The position numbers and the translations under genes are program-made. A stretch of DNA of 64,000 nucleotides, from the NCBI GenBank assembly GCA_963565915.1, contig OY751487.1, positions 2,170,001-2,234,000 of the forward strand, in the 5' to 3' direction. The stretch comes from Entoloma clypeatum (Eukaryota > Basidiomycota > Agaricomycetes > Agaricales > Entolomataceae). Under the pieces are notes generated by a model. It ran no database searches. It was given only the letters and a program-made list of their open reading frames with translations, and was not told the origin of the DNA. This document shows, one piece after another, positions 10,028 through 21,099 of this stretch; position 1 is the stretch's first letter; each line of letters begins with the position of its first letter.

Positions 10028-10560
10028 ATGTGGCCCTCTTGCCCAATTACAAAATTGACGAGTGCCGGTGCGAGGCACCGCACCCACACCTCTGCCTACA
10101 GCTGCCGCAGTGGCTCTGAGCTCTTCTTCCCATGTGCCGAGAGGCTCAGGGCGCACAGCACCTCTTGGAGGTTGGGCAGCGACAAGGGCGTGCAGGAGGG
10201 CAAGCACCATTGATATGCGTTTGAAGCCACGGATGTACGCGCAGGTGGCGGAGACTGTGGAGGTGGTCGGAGGTGGTCGGAGGTGGTCGGGGACAGTGAG
10301 GGTGAGGGTGTTGAGGGAGTTGGCAATGGGAACAGTGGGAACGGGAACGGGAATGACAAGGGAGCGCGGGCTGGATACGCAGTCCCACAGCATGCCAGCA
10401 TCTCAGTGTGGTTGTTGAGAAGGAGGAGAGCCTGGGAGGGCATTGAGGAAGGTCGAGACACAGCCGCAGGCCTGCAAGGGGCCTTCGAACGCGAGGCTCA
10501 GGGTGCGGAGATGGGGGGAGATGTCAGAGAGAAAATCATGTGTTGCTGGGCATCCTGACT
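10028..10560 (-). pseudogene. Possible degraded leucine-rich/F-box-like coding remnant
   Basis: GC-rich stretch in which minus-strand frames give repeat-like leucine segments (HLRTLSLAFEGPLQACG near 10470, NSLNTLTLTVPDHL near 10300, VLALLHALVAA near 10190, WEEELRATAAAVGRGVGAV near 10110) spread over two frames with stops between. This could be the tail of an F-box/LRR-type protein, but no start, no domain and no continuous frame can be shown. Alternatively it is non-coding GC-rich DNA. Confidence 0.22.
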
Positions 10561-10589
10561 GCCGTTTTTGGCCAATTAATCTGGGTGTC

Positions 10590-11135
10590 GGACTTTTTTT
10601 TTTCACCCCCGAGGACCCCCACCCACGTGTGTTGCCGGGATCGCGTTCCGACACCCCCTTGCCTGGCCAGCTTGACTCTTCTGAGTCTTTCGGGGGCTCC
10701 CTATCTCTCCACCCCCGGACAACCCGGGGCGTTTTGATGACGTAGAGGCCGCCGACAGCCTTGTCTCTGTCTGATTTTGTTGTAGTAGATAATCTGAAAA
10801 CTCGCGATTTATTTCTGCCTGGTTGTACTTGTTGCGCGGGGCGTTCCGCGCACGCTTGGATGGCGGCCGGTTTGACATGGTCGACTCCGAATCGTGGCAA
10901 TGTGGATAGTGACTAGTAACTAGTAACTCGCGCTCACAACATGCACTCACCTCACATGGCCTGACACTTTGATCTCGCACGATCTCAAGCCTCATGCGCA
11001 CGGAGTGAATGGCTCACATAATCACGTCAAAATGAAGGGAAATGGATTTCATCGATAGAAATGGATCATAACGAACGCAGTTCCCACTGGGGGGCCCCAG
11101 GTCCGGGATTCCGGTTCCGTCACCCCCTTGATCAG
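10590..11135. repeat. Repeated transposon-end motifs
   Basis: GTTCCGACACCCCCTTG at about 10645 and GTTCCGTCACCCCCTTG at about 11117 repeat the motif of the arm at 9240-9257. The second is preceded by CACTGGGGGGCCCC at 11085, like CACTGGGG at 9194. Between them on the minus strand a short frame from ATG 10878 (MSNRPPSKRARNAPRNKYN...) looks like a basic N-terminus but has no recognisable continuation. Confidence 0.4.
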
Positions 11136-11248
11136 ATCATTCCCGCCTCAACTGCAGAATGACATGCAAAGCACTGTAATGCCGAAAACCCATACTTTTT
11201 GGTGTGACCCCACCTGCTGTTCCCGCCTCCACCAGCGACTCCGCAGAT

Positions 11249-11257
11249 CTATATAGC
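11249..11257 (+). promoter_or_regulatory. TATA-like box of SERC
   Basis: TCTATATAG lies 41-49 bp upstream of the SERC start codon, a plausible core promoter position given a short leader. Inferred from sequence and spacing only. Confidence 0.45.
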
Positions 11258-11297
11258 TAGCCCCTCAACTCGACGTTTCTCACAGCCAACGTTCCTC

Positions 11298-12630
11298 ATG
11301 TCTGCCCAATCCCGTGTAGTCAACTTTGGAGCAGGCCCCTCAGCACTGCCCGAATCCGTCCTTATCGAGGCTACCCAAGGCCTACTCAATTTCAACGGCA
11401 TGGGCATCGGGGTCGCCGAAATCTCTCACCGTTCCAAAGAGTTTGGTGCATACATTAAAGAAACGGCCCAGCTCATTCGCGAACAACTTGGCGTGCCGAC
11501 CAGCCATGAGATCCTCTTCGTCCAGAGCGGTGGCACAGGCCAATTCTCCGCCGTCGTCCTTAACCTAGTCGCACGCCATCGTCTCCTCCATCCCGATCTC
11601 CCAGAGAGCGAGCGACGCCTAGACTACGTCCTCACTGGTTCCTGGTCCCGCGCTGCTTCAGAGGAAGCCAAGCGCCTAGCGAACGGCGCCACTGTGCACA
11701 TCGCCGCAGATGCACGCGTCCATTCTGCTGATGGAAGGTCGTTCGACAACGTTCCGCCTCACGCCTCCTACACTTTCTCGCGAAGCCCCGCATTCGTGTA
11801 CTACTGCGAGAACGAGACCGTTTCGGGTACTCAGTTCGCTCCCGTGGAAGGGGCCCCGAATTCTTTTCCGTTCCATCTGGTGCCCAAGGACGCGCCCCTT
11901 GTCGCGGATTACTCTTCGTCCTTCATGTCGCGCCGCATACCGCGTCTCGCGGACCATGCACTCATTTACGCTGGGGCGCAGAAGAACTTGGGTCCCGCCG
12001 GCTTGACGATACTTATTGTGCGTAAGGACTGCCTTGTGGACGTCGATGCCGCCTCGAAGCTCGGCGGGGCGCCCATCCCGATCACGATGTCCTACAAATG
12101 GTATGCCGATGGAGAGTCGTGTCCGAATACACCCCCCGTGTTCGCGATATATGTGACCGGGTTGGTGGTGAAGAGGAACCAGACGCTCGGTGGGATCACT
12201 TATTATGAACAGCTCAACCGTAGGAAGCAGGAGAAGGTGTATCAGATATTGAAGGAGGGACAGGTGAAGGGGGTGTTGAAGGCACGGGTGAAGGGGGGGG
12301 CCGGGAGTTGGATGAATGTTACGTTTGGGGTCTTAGGAGAAGGGGCCGAGGCGAGGTTCCTTGCTGGAGCTGAGAAGAGGGGGATGATGGGGCTTAAAGG
12401 TCACCGGTGGGTTGTGATTCTGTCATAATGATTCACTGATCTCATTCTTTTTTCTTAGATCTGTTGGAGGTATGTAGCTATAGTGGCACAGGGTGATCAG
12501 ACAGTACTGATGCGATTCTCCTCTGGCAGGTATCCGTGTCTCCCTATACAACGCGGTCACAGAGGACTGGACAGATCGACTGGTTACTTACATTCGCGAA
12601 TTCATTGAGCAAGAAGTCAAGGCATCATAA
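11298..12630 (+). CDS. SERC: Phosphoserine aminotransferase (3 exons, 11-nt micro-exon)
   Basis: PLP-dependent class V aminotransferase that converts 3-phosphohydroxypyruvate and glutamate to phosphoserine and 2-oxoglutarate in serine synthesis, in the cytosol. Exons are 11298-12406, 12459-12469 and 12530-12630, giving 1221 nt and 406 residues, about the usual size. The N-terminus NFGAGPSALPESVL, the SGGTGQF phosphate-binding region, and the PLP-lysine segment YAGAQKNLGPAGL are typical. Introns (52 and 60 nt) have GT/AG ends. Joining the 11-nt exon ATCTGTTGGAG restores the conserved C-terminal segment GHRSVGGIRVSLYNAV; without it the frame breaks. ATG 11298 is the first in frame and matches family N-termini. 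The gene appears intact and is the first of a small host-gene island. Confidence 0.95.
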
Positions 12631-12749
12631 AAATCCAAGAGAGTGAAATTTTAGAGAAAGTAGAATTGAAAGCTAATATAGATGGAGCCAAGTACCTTAC
12701 ATGTCTGGCCTTCACAGATTACCTACCTTGGCCTCAAAGCACTCCCCAA

Positions 12750-13740
12750 ATGGCCAAACGGAAGAGCGATACGAGTTCCAAAGCTTGTGTATGTAGTTCG
12801 TTCAAGACCTGCCCCAATCTTTCCAGAGATAGCGCTAAAAGCTGACCTTGGATGCCGCGTTCTACTACTCGAAGATCAGATCTTGCTCGTGGATGTATGT
12901 GTTATCTTATCATTGTCCATTATATTGTATGTTCATATAAGTATGACGGATTGGAAGAGCATCTTCTCTGCCGCGGAATGTAAAGCCTTCGTCGGGTGGA
13001 CTTCCCCTTGAGCTAACACCACCGAAGAAGAGGGGTGAAGCAGAGCGAGTCAACTGTGAATTATCCTTCCTCAAGTGCCAAGCAGATTCGTCGCCTCACA
13101 TTCTGCCCGCCAAATAGACCGCTTTTCCATACCATCTGCAGACTTTGCTACCAGGCTTCATGCAATTCTGGCACCCCATCTTCCCTCATTTCCCAATCCG
13201 ATATCGACGAAGAGGGTCTTGAGGACGGGTGACCCACCGCGTTTTCCCCACTCATTTAACTCCAACATCCGGGTATATAAGTACACGCCCTCGCAGCATT
13301 TTGGGTGGGTGCATGCAGTCATTATTGTGAGGAGAACTTCATCCTGCAACCAGAAAACATTATGATGATTCGGTCCATAATCCTGTCACTGGAGCTCGCC
13401 AAATCAGAATGGACTCTTCTGATTTACTTGACTGGAGCTGGAGATGGAGTAGAAGGCGGTGAGGTCAACATATTTGACGTGGTGCCGGGGGCATTGGCTG
13501 ATGACTGGTCAAATAGAGGTTATTCTACTATAGGGAACAAAAGGTTAGACCTACGGAGATTATCACCCTTGAATTGTGGTACTGTGCTCCTACACCGGTA
13601 ACCGATGTCCATACCTCCGGACTGATATTCCTTGACTGATTGTTTGCAGCCACGGGAAAGAGTATTTGTTGCATGAAGGATCTCTGGTTACCCAGGGCAT
13701 CAAATATGTCCTTCGATCTGATATCATGTTCATGAGATGA
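12750..13740 (+). pseudogene. 2OG-Fe(II) oxygenase (prolyl 4-hydroxylase-like), three frameshifts
   Basis: Pieces in three frames assemble into a 2-oxoglutarate/iron dioxygenase of the P4H type. In order: LLLEDQILLVD, FSAAECKAF, PLELTPPKKRGEAERVN, RFSIPSADFATRLHAILAPHLP, IRVYKYTPSQHFG, HYDDS (iron-binding HxD), KSEWTLLIYLTG, GVEGGE, LLHRHGKEYLLHEGS (distal His) and KYVLRSDIMFM. Clean introns fit at 12895-12957, 13056-13117, 13305-13353, 13464-13516 and 13598-13649. Reading still needs frame changes near 12993, 13395 and 13575, so it is either a recent pseudogene or holds assembly indels. The start is uncertain: ATG 12750 gives MAKRKSDTSS, but the next segment is in another frame. The stop is at 13738-13740, 60 bp from the convergent RRP3 end. 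Confidence 0.75.
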
Positions 13741-13800
13741 CTCCCCAACCATGTTCACATCATCCAGCTTACAGGAAATTGCGCATGCTCTAAATGTTCT

Positions 13801-15369
13801 TTATTTTCTGTGTTTCGATCTTTTGGCCCCGGGCATGCCTGCCTCCACTACATCGTCATCCCTGTCTCTGTCATCTTTCCCGCCGCCAACCTCAGGTCGC
13901 CGCTTCTTGCCATTGCCAACCTTTGGGCCCTGCTCTCTCAGCTCCGCAGCGGCCACTCGCCCCGCCTCGTCCACTCTCTCCTTGAGAAACGCAATCTCCT
14001 CGGCGTCTGTGGGCCACAACTCCATCTTCTTCCCGGTTACTTTTTCGATACGCTGAACGAGCTCGACGTCGTATTGCGTGACTAGAGTAATGGATTTGCC
14101 TGCGCGGCCAGCCCGCGCAGTCCGACCAACTCGATGGATGTAGTCTTTGGAATGTGTCGGGACATCATAGTTGATAACGATATCGACAGAGGGTATATCG
14201 AGACCACTTCGGTTGATTTGCATATTAATTGTACGAAAGACGGGTTGGGTCAGAACTTACCGGCTAGCGACATCTGTGGCAACCAACACTCTGCGTCCAC
14301 CGCTCTTGAACTTCCCAAGGGCACCTAGACGCTGACTTTGACTCAAATGACCATGTAAAGGTACCGCCTGGAATCCTAGAGTTCGTAGGATGATAGACAT
14401 TCTGTGTAGTACAGTTATAAGAATTCAGGCATATCAGATGAAAAAAAGTGACCGACTTTGAAGCATCATTGACCGTTCTGGTAAATATAATCATAGAATT
14501 CTGAGCGAGAGAGTTGACAAGGTATACGAGGTAGGTTTCCTTGTCCTTGAGAGGCATCAAGACATAATGTTGCAGGAGCGTTGAAACCGTTTGGTATCTG
14601 TATTGTCCGTCTGATCATTCGAACCACCACACCGAAAGGACATATGCGTACTTGGACGACACCTCCACCCTTATGGGGTTCGACAAACTCGCGCGTTGCA
14701 GTTTTGCAACTTTACTAGTCATTGTGGCGGAAAAGAGGTAAGTGGTTCGTTCTTTTGGGATAAGCTTCAGAATTTTATCAATACTAGGTCCAAAGTCCAT
14801 ATCCAATAGCCGATCAGCTTCGTCTAGAACCTGAAAAGTAAGGTCGAATGGGGCTCTTGAAGGTAAACATGAGGTCACCTCACAAGAAATTTGAGACCCC
14901 GTAGACTGAATCCTTTGGTGTTTTCCAAGTGATCCATCAAGCGTCCGGGTGTGGCGACAACGATATGGGGACGTTTTGCAAGTGCAATTGCCTGAGTTGG
15001 TATGTCCATGCCCCCAACAACGACTGCAGATCGGGCACCCATGGCTGACCCAAGGGACTCGAATTGCTGTGATATCTGATATGCCAGCTCGCGAGTAGGG
15101 GCGAGGACGCATGCAAACAAGCCTTTGGGTTCGTCCCATAGTTTTTGCAAGATTGGCAGAGCAAAAGCCGCTGTTTTTCCCGAGCCTGTCGAGGCGACGC
15201 CGATGATATCTCTGCCTTGGAAGGCATGAGGCAAAGCTTCCGCTTGGATGTCGGTCGGTGCCTTGTACCCGACTTGTTCGAGGGCGTGAAGCAATGGGTC
15301 TATGAGACCGAGAGATTTGAAACTGGGTTGGGGTGCCGTCGAGGTACTGGCGTCGTCTGGACCTGGCAT
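13801..15369 (-). CDS. RRP3: ATP-dependent rRNA helicase RRP3/DDX47 (5 exons)
   Basis: DEAD-box RNA helicase of the nucleolus, needed in yeast for pre-18S rRNA processing. Exons on the minus strand are 15369-14884, 14830-14652, 14597-14457, 14401-14261 and 14206-13801, summing to 1353 nt (450 residues). All four introns are 53-55 nt with GT/AG ends. Motifs in order: Q motif region [11 protein letters not shown]...[15 protein letters not shown], Ia PTRELA, Ib [48 protein letters not shown]. The tail is charged, with GKKRRPE and SKHRK, suiting a nucleolar protein. Retention of [27 protein letters not shown] and [21 protein letters not shown] favours RRP3 over DBP8. ATG 15369 is the only in-frame ATG near the N-terminus. 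Confidence 0.95.
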
Positions 15370-15425
15370 CGCGAAGGTGAACAGAAAGAGTTTTTGATCC
15401 TGTTGCACCGCCACCGATGCTGCCT
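15370..15425. promoter_or_regulatory. 56-bp divergent start-to-start interval RRP3 / TRAPPC10
   Basis: Only 56 bp separate the RRP3 ATG (15369, minus) from the TRAPPC10 ATG (15426, plus); an earlier in-frame ATG at 15417 would shorten this to 47 bp. The two genes must share a promoter that overlaps their 5' ends, and their leaders probably overlap. No clear TATA box is visible. Confidence 0.6.
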
Positions 15426-18400
15426 ATGTCTAACCATAACGATCCACGGCCCAGCACCATACAGCGGGTCATCGTATCATACTCTGCTCCCGCAGCCATT
15501 CTCTCATCCACAAAATGGCAGCAAGTCCAGTCCGCGTTGAAGGCACAGCTCCCGTTGCGCAACATCCACTGGAAACCCCCCTCTCAAAGCTCCATACGCA
15601 CTATTCAGGAGTTGGATGTCGATCTCGTCCCTCTTGACATTCTGCGCGACGAACATACGCAAATTCCCCTCACACTTCTTGAGAAACCGCTCCTCAATAT
15701 CTACATTGTCGTGTGGCCGGTGCGTTCGCACCAATCACAAGCACGGCCATGATCTAATCCTCTAGATCCAAGAATAACGACGTCGAGGGCTACCGGAACA
15801 CTGTAAAAAAGCAGATCAAAGACTGGCATTTCACAGTGACCGCAAGGAAGCATCAAGAATGGCTCATTCTGCACATCGTCAGACCAGATAATCGGCCCCC
15901 GGGCGGGACCTTCTTTCAGCTGAGCTCGGTTTTCGAGAAGATCAGGACCGACTTCAACACCGAGAAGCGAGAACGGTGCGTTTCTCTCCAATGCCCTCAT
16001 TGCGTGTCTGAACCCGACAAGATGTGTTCAAGTAACCTGGTCCTCGGAGACTGATGTTCCGACCCTCTGGGCCGAATTTTTCAACAAGATAAAAGATGGA
16101 ATTCTTCTGGCATTTGACTCGGCAGTTTCCCAGCGGGAAGATGAAGTGAGGCGGTCCGAAAGCCAACAGCAGATGCCCGGGTGGAATTTCTGCACGTTCT
16201 TCATTCTCAAGGTATGGCTCAGTTGTTCACCCAGACGAATCCAGATTGAATAGCTCAAAGGAAACTCTCGCACATTCATTTGAGGGTGTCACCCTTTACG
16301 AAGATGCATACGCGCAATATGAGGAGCTGGAGACGTCCTTTCTTCAGGTGGTGAAAGAACGAAATCTCTCTTGGTTTGGGAACCTCATCAATCCTGTTGA
16401 TGGAGATGACTCCTCCCCTCTTTTGGTTACTTCGAAAAAGCCATATCGCGATCTTATCATCGCGAATACCATCTCTGTCTTCGACTTTCGAATATATGTA
16501 CTTTCCCGTCAATGCGAACTCTTGGCTCAGCGAGGGCGGCTGATCGAGATAAGCAGGAAAGCGGAAGCATTCCTCGGTGCCTTTGGTAGACGGCTGCGTG
16601 ATATCGAGGTAGGCCGAGACAGCTTTGAGATTCCCCATGAGCTTGACTCAACGTCTTCCAGGAAACACTTCCACGTCATTTCATAGAGTCTTGGATTTAT
16701 TCGTCTGCTCTGAATGTGATTGAATATTGTGACAAGTTGGCATCCGATTTCACAATAACAAGCCCAAAGCTTGAATCATTCAACGCAGCGAAAGGCGAAT
16801 TGTTTGAGCTCGCTCGAAATCAGGTAATTCCGCCATCTCAGCCACTTATCATTGATATTCATGTTGCATAGCTTGATATCATTGGTATCAACGTTGGACA
16901 TCTTCCTTCCAAACCTCCATTTTCAGCGGCCTGGAACACTGTATCCCGACCCGATAACCTGAGCCTCGACAGCTGCCCGTCAGCGACAAATGTCAGTAAC
17001 TCAGAGATTTTGGAAGCTATCGAGAACGGCGATTCGTACTACGAACTTTATGTCAACACAACGAACCGAGCGATCTCTATGTACACCAAGGCGGGGCGTA
17101 AAAAATTTGCGTTGAGACTACATGAGAGTCTTGCCGCTCTTGATCTGTAAGATTTCTACCGGTTATCCTTCTCACAATTTTTTTTACTCACTGAAGCTTC
17201 AGTTATCGTGGCCGATTTGAGACGGCCTTTACCGTCTATAACTCTCTACCTGCACATTATGCATCCCATTCATGGACGTCTCTGGAGGCTTATATGCTGT
17301 CGCGAGCGCTTGATACGCATGCTTCCGCAGGTCACGATAAAAACACCGAATGGGTTCATATTCTTCTCGCATTTCTCAAGACATACGTCGACAGTTCAAG
17401 GATGGAGTTGCTCATACACGAGCGGGATAAGGTAGCTTATATCACCAGACTTGTTGAAGACTTGCGGTTGGCTGCAGAAAAGCTTGAAGCTGGTGCGAGC
17501 TGCTCTTACCAACCCTTGCTGAAGAATTGACACTCCGAAGATTTGCCTCATCCCGATCACCCTGCTGCATCCGTACAGGTGGTTCAAGATGCAAGGATAG
17601 CTGACACAAGAGATGGCTGTTTTCTGGATGTAAAAGTCCAAAATTACTTGCCCTGTGTAAGTGCTCCAAATTAGTGTAAACGACATTGCCAATAAATTCG
17701 TTACCTAGGTCCTCCAGGCAGATGAAATCAGTATCATCATTGTAGGACGTGACACAGGGCGATATAAATTCACTTCGTCCAAACACAATCTATCGCCGGG
17801 AAAGACACAACTGAGACTATTTTGCCCTGTATGCATATTTCCTTCGTTGTCTTCTGTAATACCTGCTTATACCCTACTCCTTGACACTGACGTCAAGGCC
17901 GCGGCAGCAGGTGCCTATGTTCTCGAATCTAGCGAGTTGCGCGTGGCTAGATTGTGTTTTCGATGGATCCATCGAACCCTTCCGAGTAAGACTCCCCTTT
18001 CACGTACGGAGAAACCTGTGCTCGTGCGGATTCCTAAAGATTTGCTTGCCTTGGACGTTCAGCTGAGGCAAGCTAGTCATAGTGAGTCGTGCCATAATTC
18101 ATCATTCATGATTGACACTACTTTTTCTTCCTTTGAAGTCGAGCTTGGAGAGCTCTCGACGCTCTTCATTGCCGTGTCCACCGGTAGGAATGACATTCTA
18201 ACAGCTGAGGTGAAGGTCGCGTCATCGGGTATTACATTTCAGCTCCAAAACGCATATTTCAGCGACGGTTGGCTACTTTTATCTTTCATTCACTACCTTT
18301 GGTGCTCAATTCCGGTGTCAGATAAAAACAAATCCAGGCCAGTGGAGACCAATGAGAATGCTATCGTCCTCAATGATGTACCCAAGGATACCACGGTCTC

Positions 18401-20024
18401 GATCTTAGTGCCTCATTCTGATACCTCGGCATTCCAGGCAATGGTACGCTCCGCGGCTCTCTGTTGTCAATCTTTCCAGAGGTTCAGTTACGGTCTAGAA
18501 AGTTTCGACAGAAGTGACGTATACAACATTGAATGAACCCGACATTTCACGGACAATTTCCATAACACGGGTGGTTTTGACTGCTCTTCCAATATCTGTA
18601 AATGTCGAGGATTTTTTTCGTGGAACTAGGTAGGCGCAATTCGCATTTTGATGCGTCATGTTTTGGGAATTCATCTTGGCCTGGATGCAATAGACTTTTT
18701 TCAAAATTCACAATATCCACGACCTCTCACCAACATGTACGTATATGTGATGCTGAACTGAGCACGCAAGAGGATGGTCCTGAGGGACTCAAGGTTGTAC
18801 CTTGCGCGAGCAAGAACCGTGGCGTGATGGTAGGTGGATCTCCTGACTCTCCCTCGCCTCGCGTCGCCCACATCCCTCAACCTCTCTGTCCAGACCATTA
18901 CTCCAGCTCAGCCCGTCAATTTCTTATTCTACATAGACTCTGCAAATGGTCCAGGTTCGTGCCTCTTTTCTTTTGATGATTTCTGACTGACAGAACGCTA
19001 GTGCGCGAGCCCCTGTGCCTCCAAATTAGATACCGCATGCTGCGAGAGGGTATGTGGCTTCACTGAACAGATGAAATGTGTTTGATGTCATCTTTCCTAG
19101 AGGTAGAGTCCGTGGTAGAAGGTGCTGTGGTAACAGTGCTGAAAAAATCGCCATCTCTTCATCGCCGAGTCGCTCTCATGAGCAAGTTGGTGGAGGCGCT
19201 TGAGCGCGACGCAACCTGGGTCGAATTGTACAGGATTACCGGGGAAGTGAAGTTTCCCGAATCATCCGATGATCAAGACCAGGAAGACGGCGATCTATTG
19301 GCTCTGGCCAAACAGGTATTTTTTATTCTGCACTTGAGCCTTGTAGTGGGATCGATCATTCTTGTAGGTCTTATCGGAACACAGACATCCGAATCCGCCG
19401 GAAGGTAATTGGCGAGAAATTAGAATTCCTGTCGATGTGCCATACATGAATGTGAGGGCACGCCGGTTTACACTTTTTAATTATAAACAACCCCTACAAC
19501 AGATTGTTGCCGCCGCATGTCTGCGCATATTGGCGACGCCCTTCAGTGATGTGACGATTAGCCAAGAAACCTTGCCTCTATACGCTGGCCAGCCGATCTC
19601 GGCCGTTCTTACCATTCACACATCGTTCCACTGGGGACCGAGTACCGGTGAAAGGGACCGCCGCTACACCCTCCATTACGACCTGGAAGAGATGGTCAAG
19701 GACTGGCTCGTCAGTGGACCCAAACGTGGTGATTTTGTAGCAATGGTGGATCATAAATGAGCGCTCACATTTTATCCTCGATTTAACAAGCTCTTTCAGG
19801 ATAACGCTACATATACTGCACCCATCACGCTGATCGCGCTTCACCATGGAGAGCTGATGCTCCCTAAGGTATTAGTCACTGCGCTTCCTGTAGCCTGGGA
19901 AGTCTCCATGGGCTCCAAGGTGGTTTCCAGCATAGAGATGTACCAGATGCACGGGGCTGAAAAAGTGCTCGTGCTACCTAGGGGAGGCAGGAGCACGTTC
20001 GTTGTCGCAATGGAATCAAATTAG
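15426..20024 (+). CDS. TRS130: TRAPP-II complex subunit TRAPPC10/Trs130 (20 exons)
   Basis: Subunit of the TRAPP-II tethering complex, which acts with the Rab GTPases of late Golgi/endosomal traffic. I assembled 20 exons: 15426-15712, 15766-15975, 16022-16211, 16261-16608, 16662-16823, 16872-17146, 17203-17492, 17541-17656, 17709-17828, 17898-18081, 18139-18267, 18322-18443, 18499-18629, 18694-18829, 18894-18954, 19002-19049, 19101-19315, 19368-19451, 19503-19745, 19800-20024. The total is 3576 nt and 1191 residues with all phases consistent; introns are 46-69 nt, GT/AG. Recognisable family segments: [15 protein letters not shown] and LPLRNIHWK near the N-terminus, [86 protein letters not shown], and the C-terminal [15 protein letters not shown] and [19 protein letters not shown]. 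An upstream in-frame ATG at 15417 would add three residues. No frameshift was needed. Confidence 0.93.
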
Positions 20025-20706
20025 AAGTGCCACCACCCGTCGCGAACAAGGCAAACGGAGCCTACGGGTTATGCATAGTTTTCATTAATCAAATCCCTCC
20101 AATCACAGGTCAGGTCTGATACATTGAGAGCTCTAGCAGCCAGGTGACCTCCAATATATCAAGTTTACCAATACCAGCACCTTTCACTGCTGGCACAGGT
20201 TAGTGTAACCTGAGGAAACACTGAAAAGATATATGTTTTGTTTTTCTTAACTTGTTTTTGTGCAGGAAATACAAAAAAGTGTTTCTTTAGACCAGTGTTG
20301 GCTATTAAGGGGTTAATAAGGGTCACAACTTGTTCTGAAGCCTTAAATGTTAACAAGGGTCTTAATATTAAGAGTATAAGTTTAAGAGGTTAAAATTCCA
20401 AATATTGCCACACTGTGGTCCATAGTTGTCACCCAAACCCTCAAGAGCACCAGCCTTGGTTGACAGGCACCTAAGGTCACTTGCTCCAGCTTTACATGAT
20501 GTCCCTACAGTAAGCTTTGAACTGACTCAAATTTTGTTTTTCACCTTGATAAAAGAATTTCCAGAGTCTTCCTTTCAAAGGTGGCATGGTGGAGAATGAG
20601 ATATAATGATACTGTACTCCACTGACCAACTCTTAATTTTTTTTTTTTGAGTCAACAATTTATATAGCGGTATACTAGGGGTACAGCCCACTTGACATAG
20701 AGTAAA
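20025..20706. other. Intergenic, no gene seen
   Basis: Follows the TRAPPC10 stop. AT-rich with TTAA/AAGGGT-rich segments (20290-20400) and a poly-T run at about 20638-20650. No open frame with recognisable content. It ends with GTAAA (20702-20706), the target duplication of copia-1. Confidence 0.5.
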
Positions 20707-21015
20707 TGTTGAAGTTCCACCTGGGCGCTAGCCGCAGATGTACTGAGCAACACAGTTACAGTGGAAGTACTCTACTCTACCGTTCTAGTCACTTACTTGG
20801 TTGAGAAGGGTGGGGCTGGTGAGAGCGGTTGAGGCTGGTAAGAGCGATGGAGCTGATTAAGAGTCAAGAGACAACTTGTTGATATTGACAGTTTCCTGGT
20901 CTTATATACCGTACTACTGTTTGTACCAACCAAATAAGTATGTAATTGAAGATGTGTAAAGGTCACATGATGTAATCTAATCTAATCTAATCTACGTGAT
21001 GGAAAAGTTTCAACA
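20707..21015 (-). repeat. copia-1 3' LTR
   Basis: 309-bp direct repeat of 26210-26517, including a TAATCTAATCTAATC triplicated motif near its inner end and CAACA at the boundary. The polypurine tract abuts it at 21016. Confidence 0.9.
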
Positions 21016-21099
21016 CCCCCCCATATTTAGTACATACTTCTAAATACATTTTACTTTTTCCCATATAGGTACTCTTTCTTCATCTAGTTTTTAAGTAAT

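Noticed and set aside
15370..15414. N-terminal extension of RRP3 to 15414
   Set aside because: The extension would start with GTG; ATG 15369 gives a normal N-terminus.
16276..16651. Minus-strand frames over TRAPPC10 exons
   Set aside because: They lie opposite a confidently assembled 20-exon gene.
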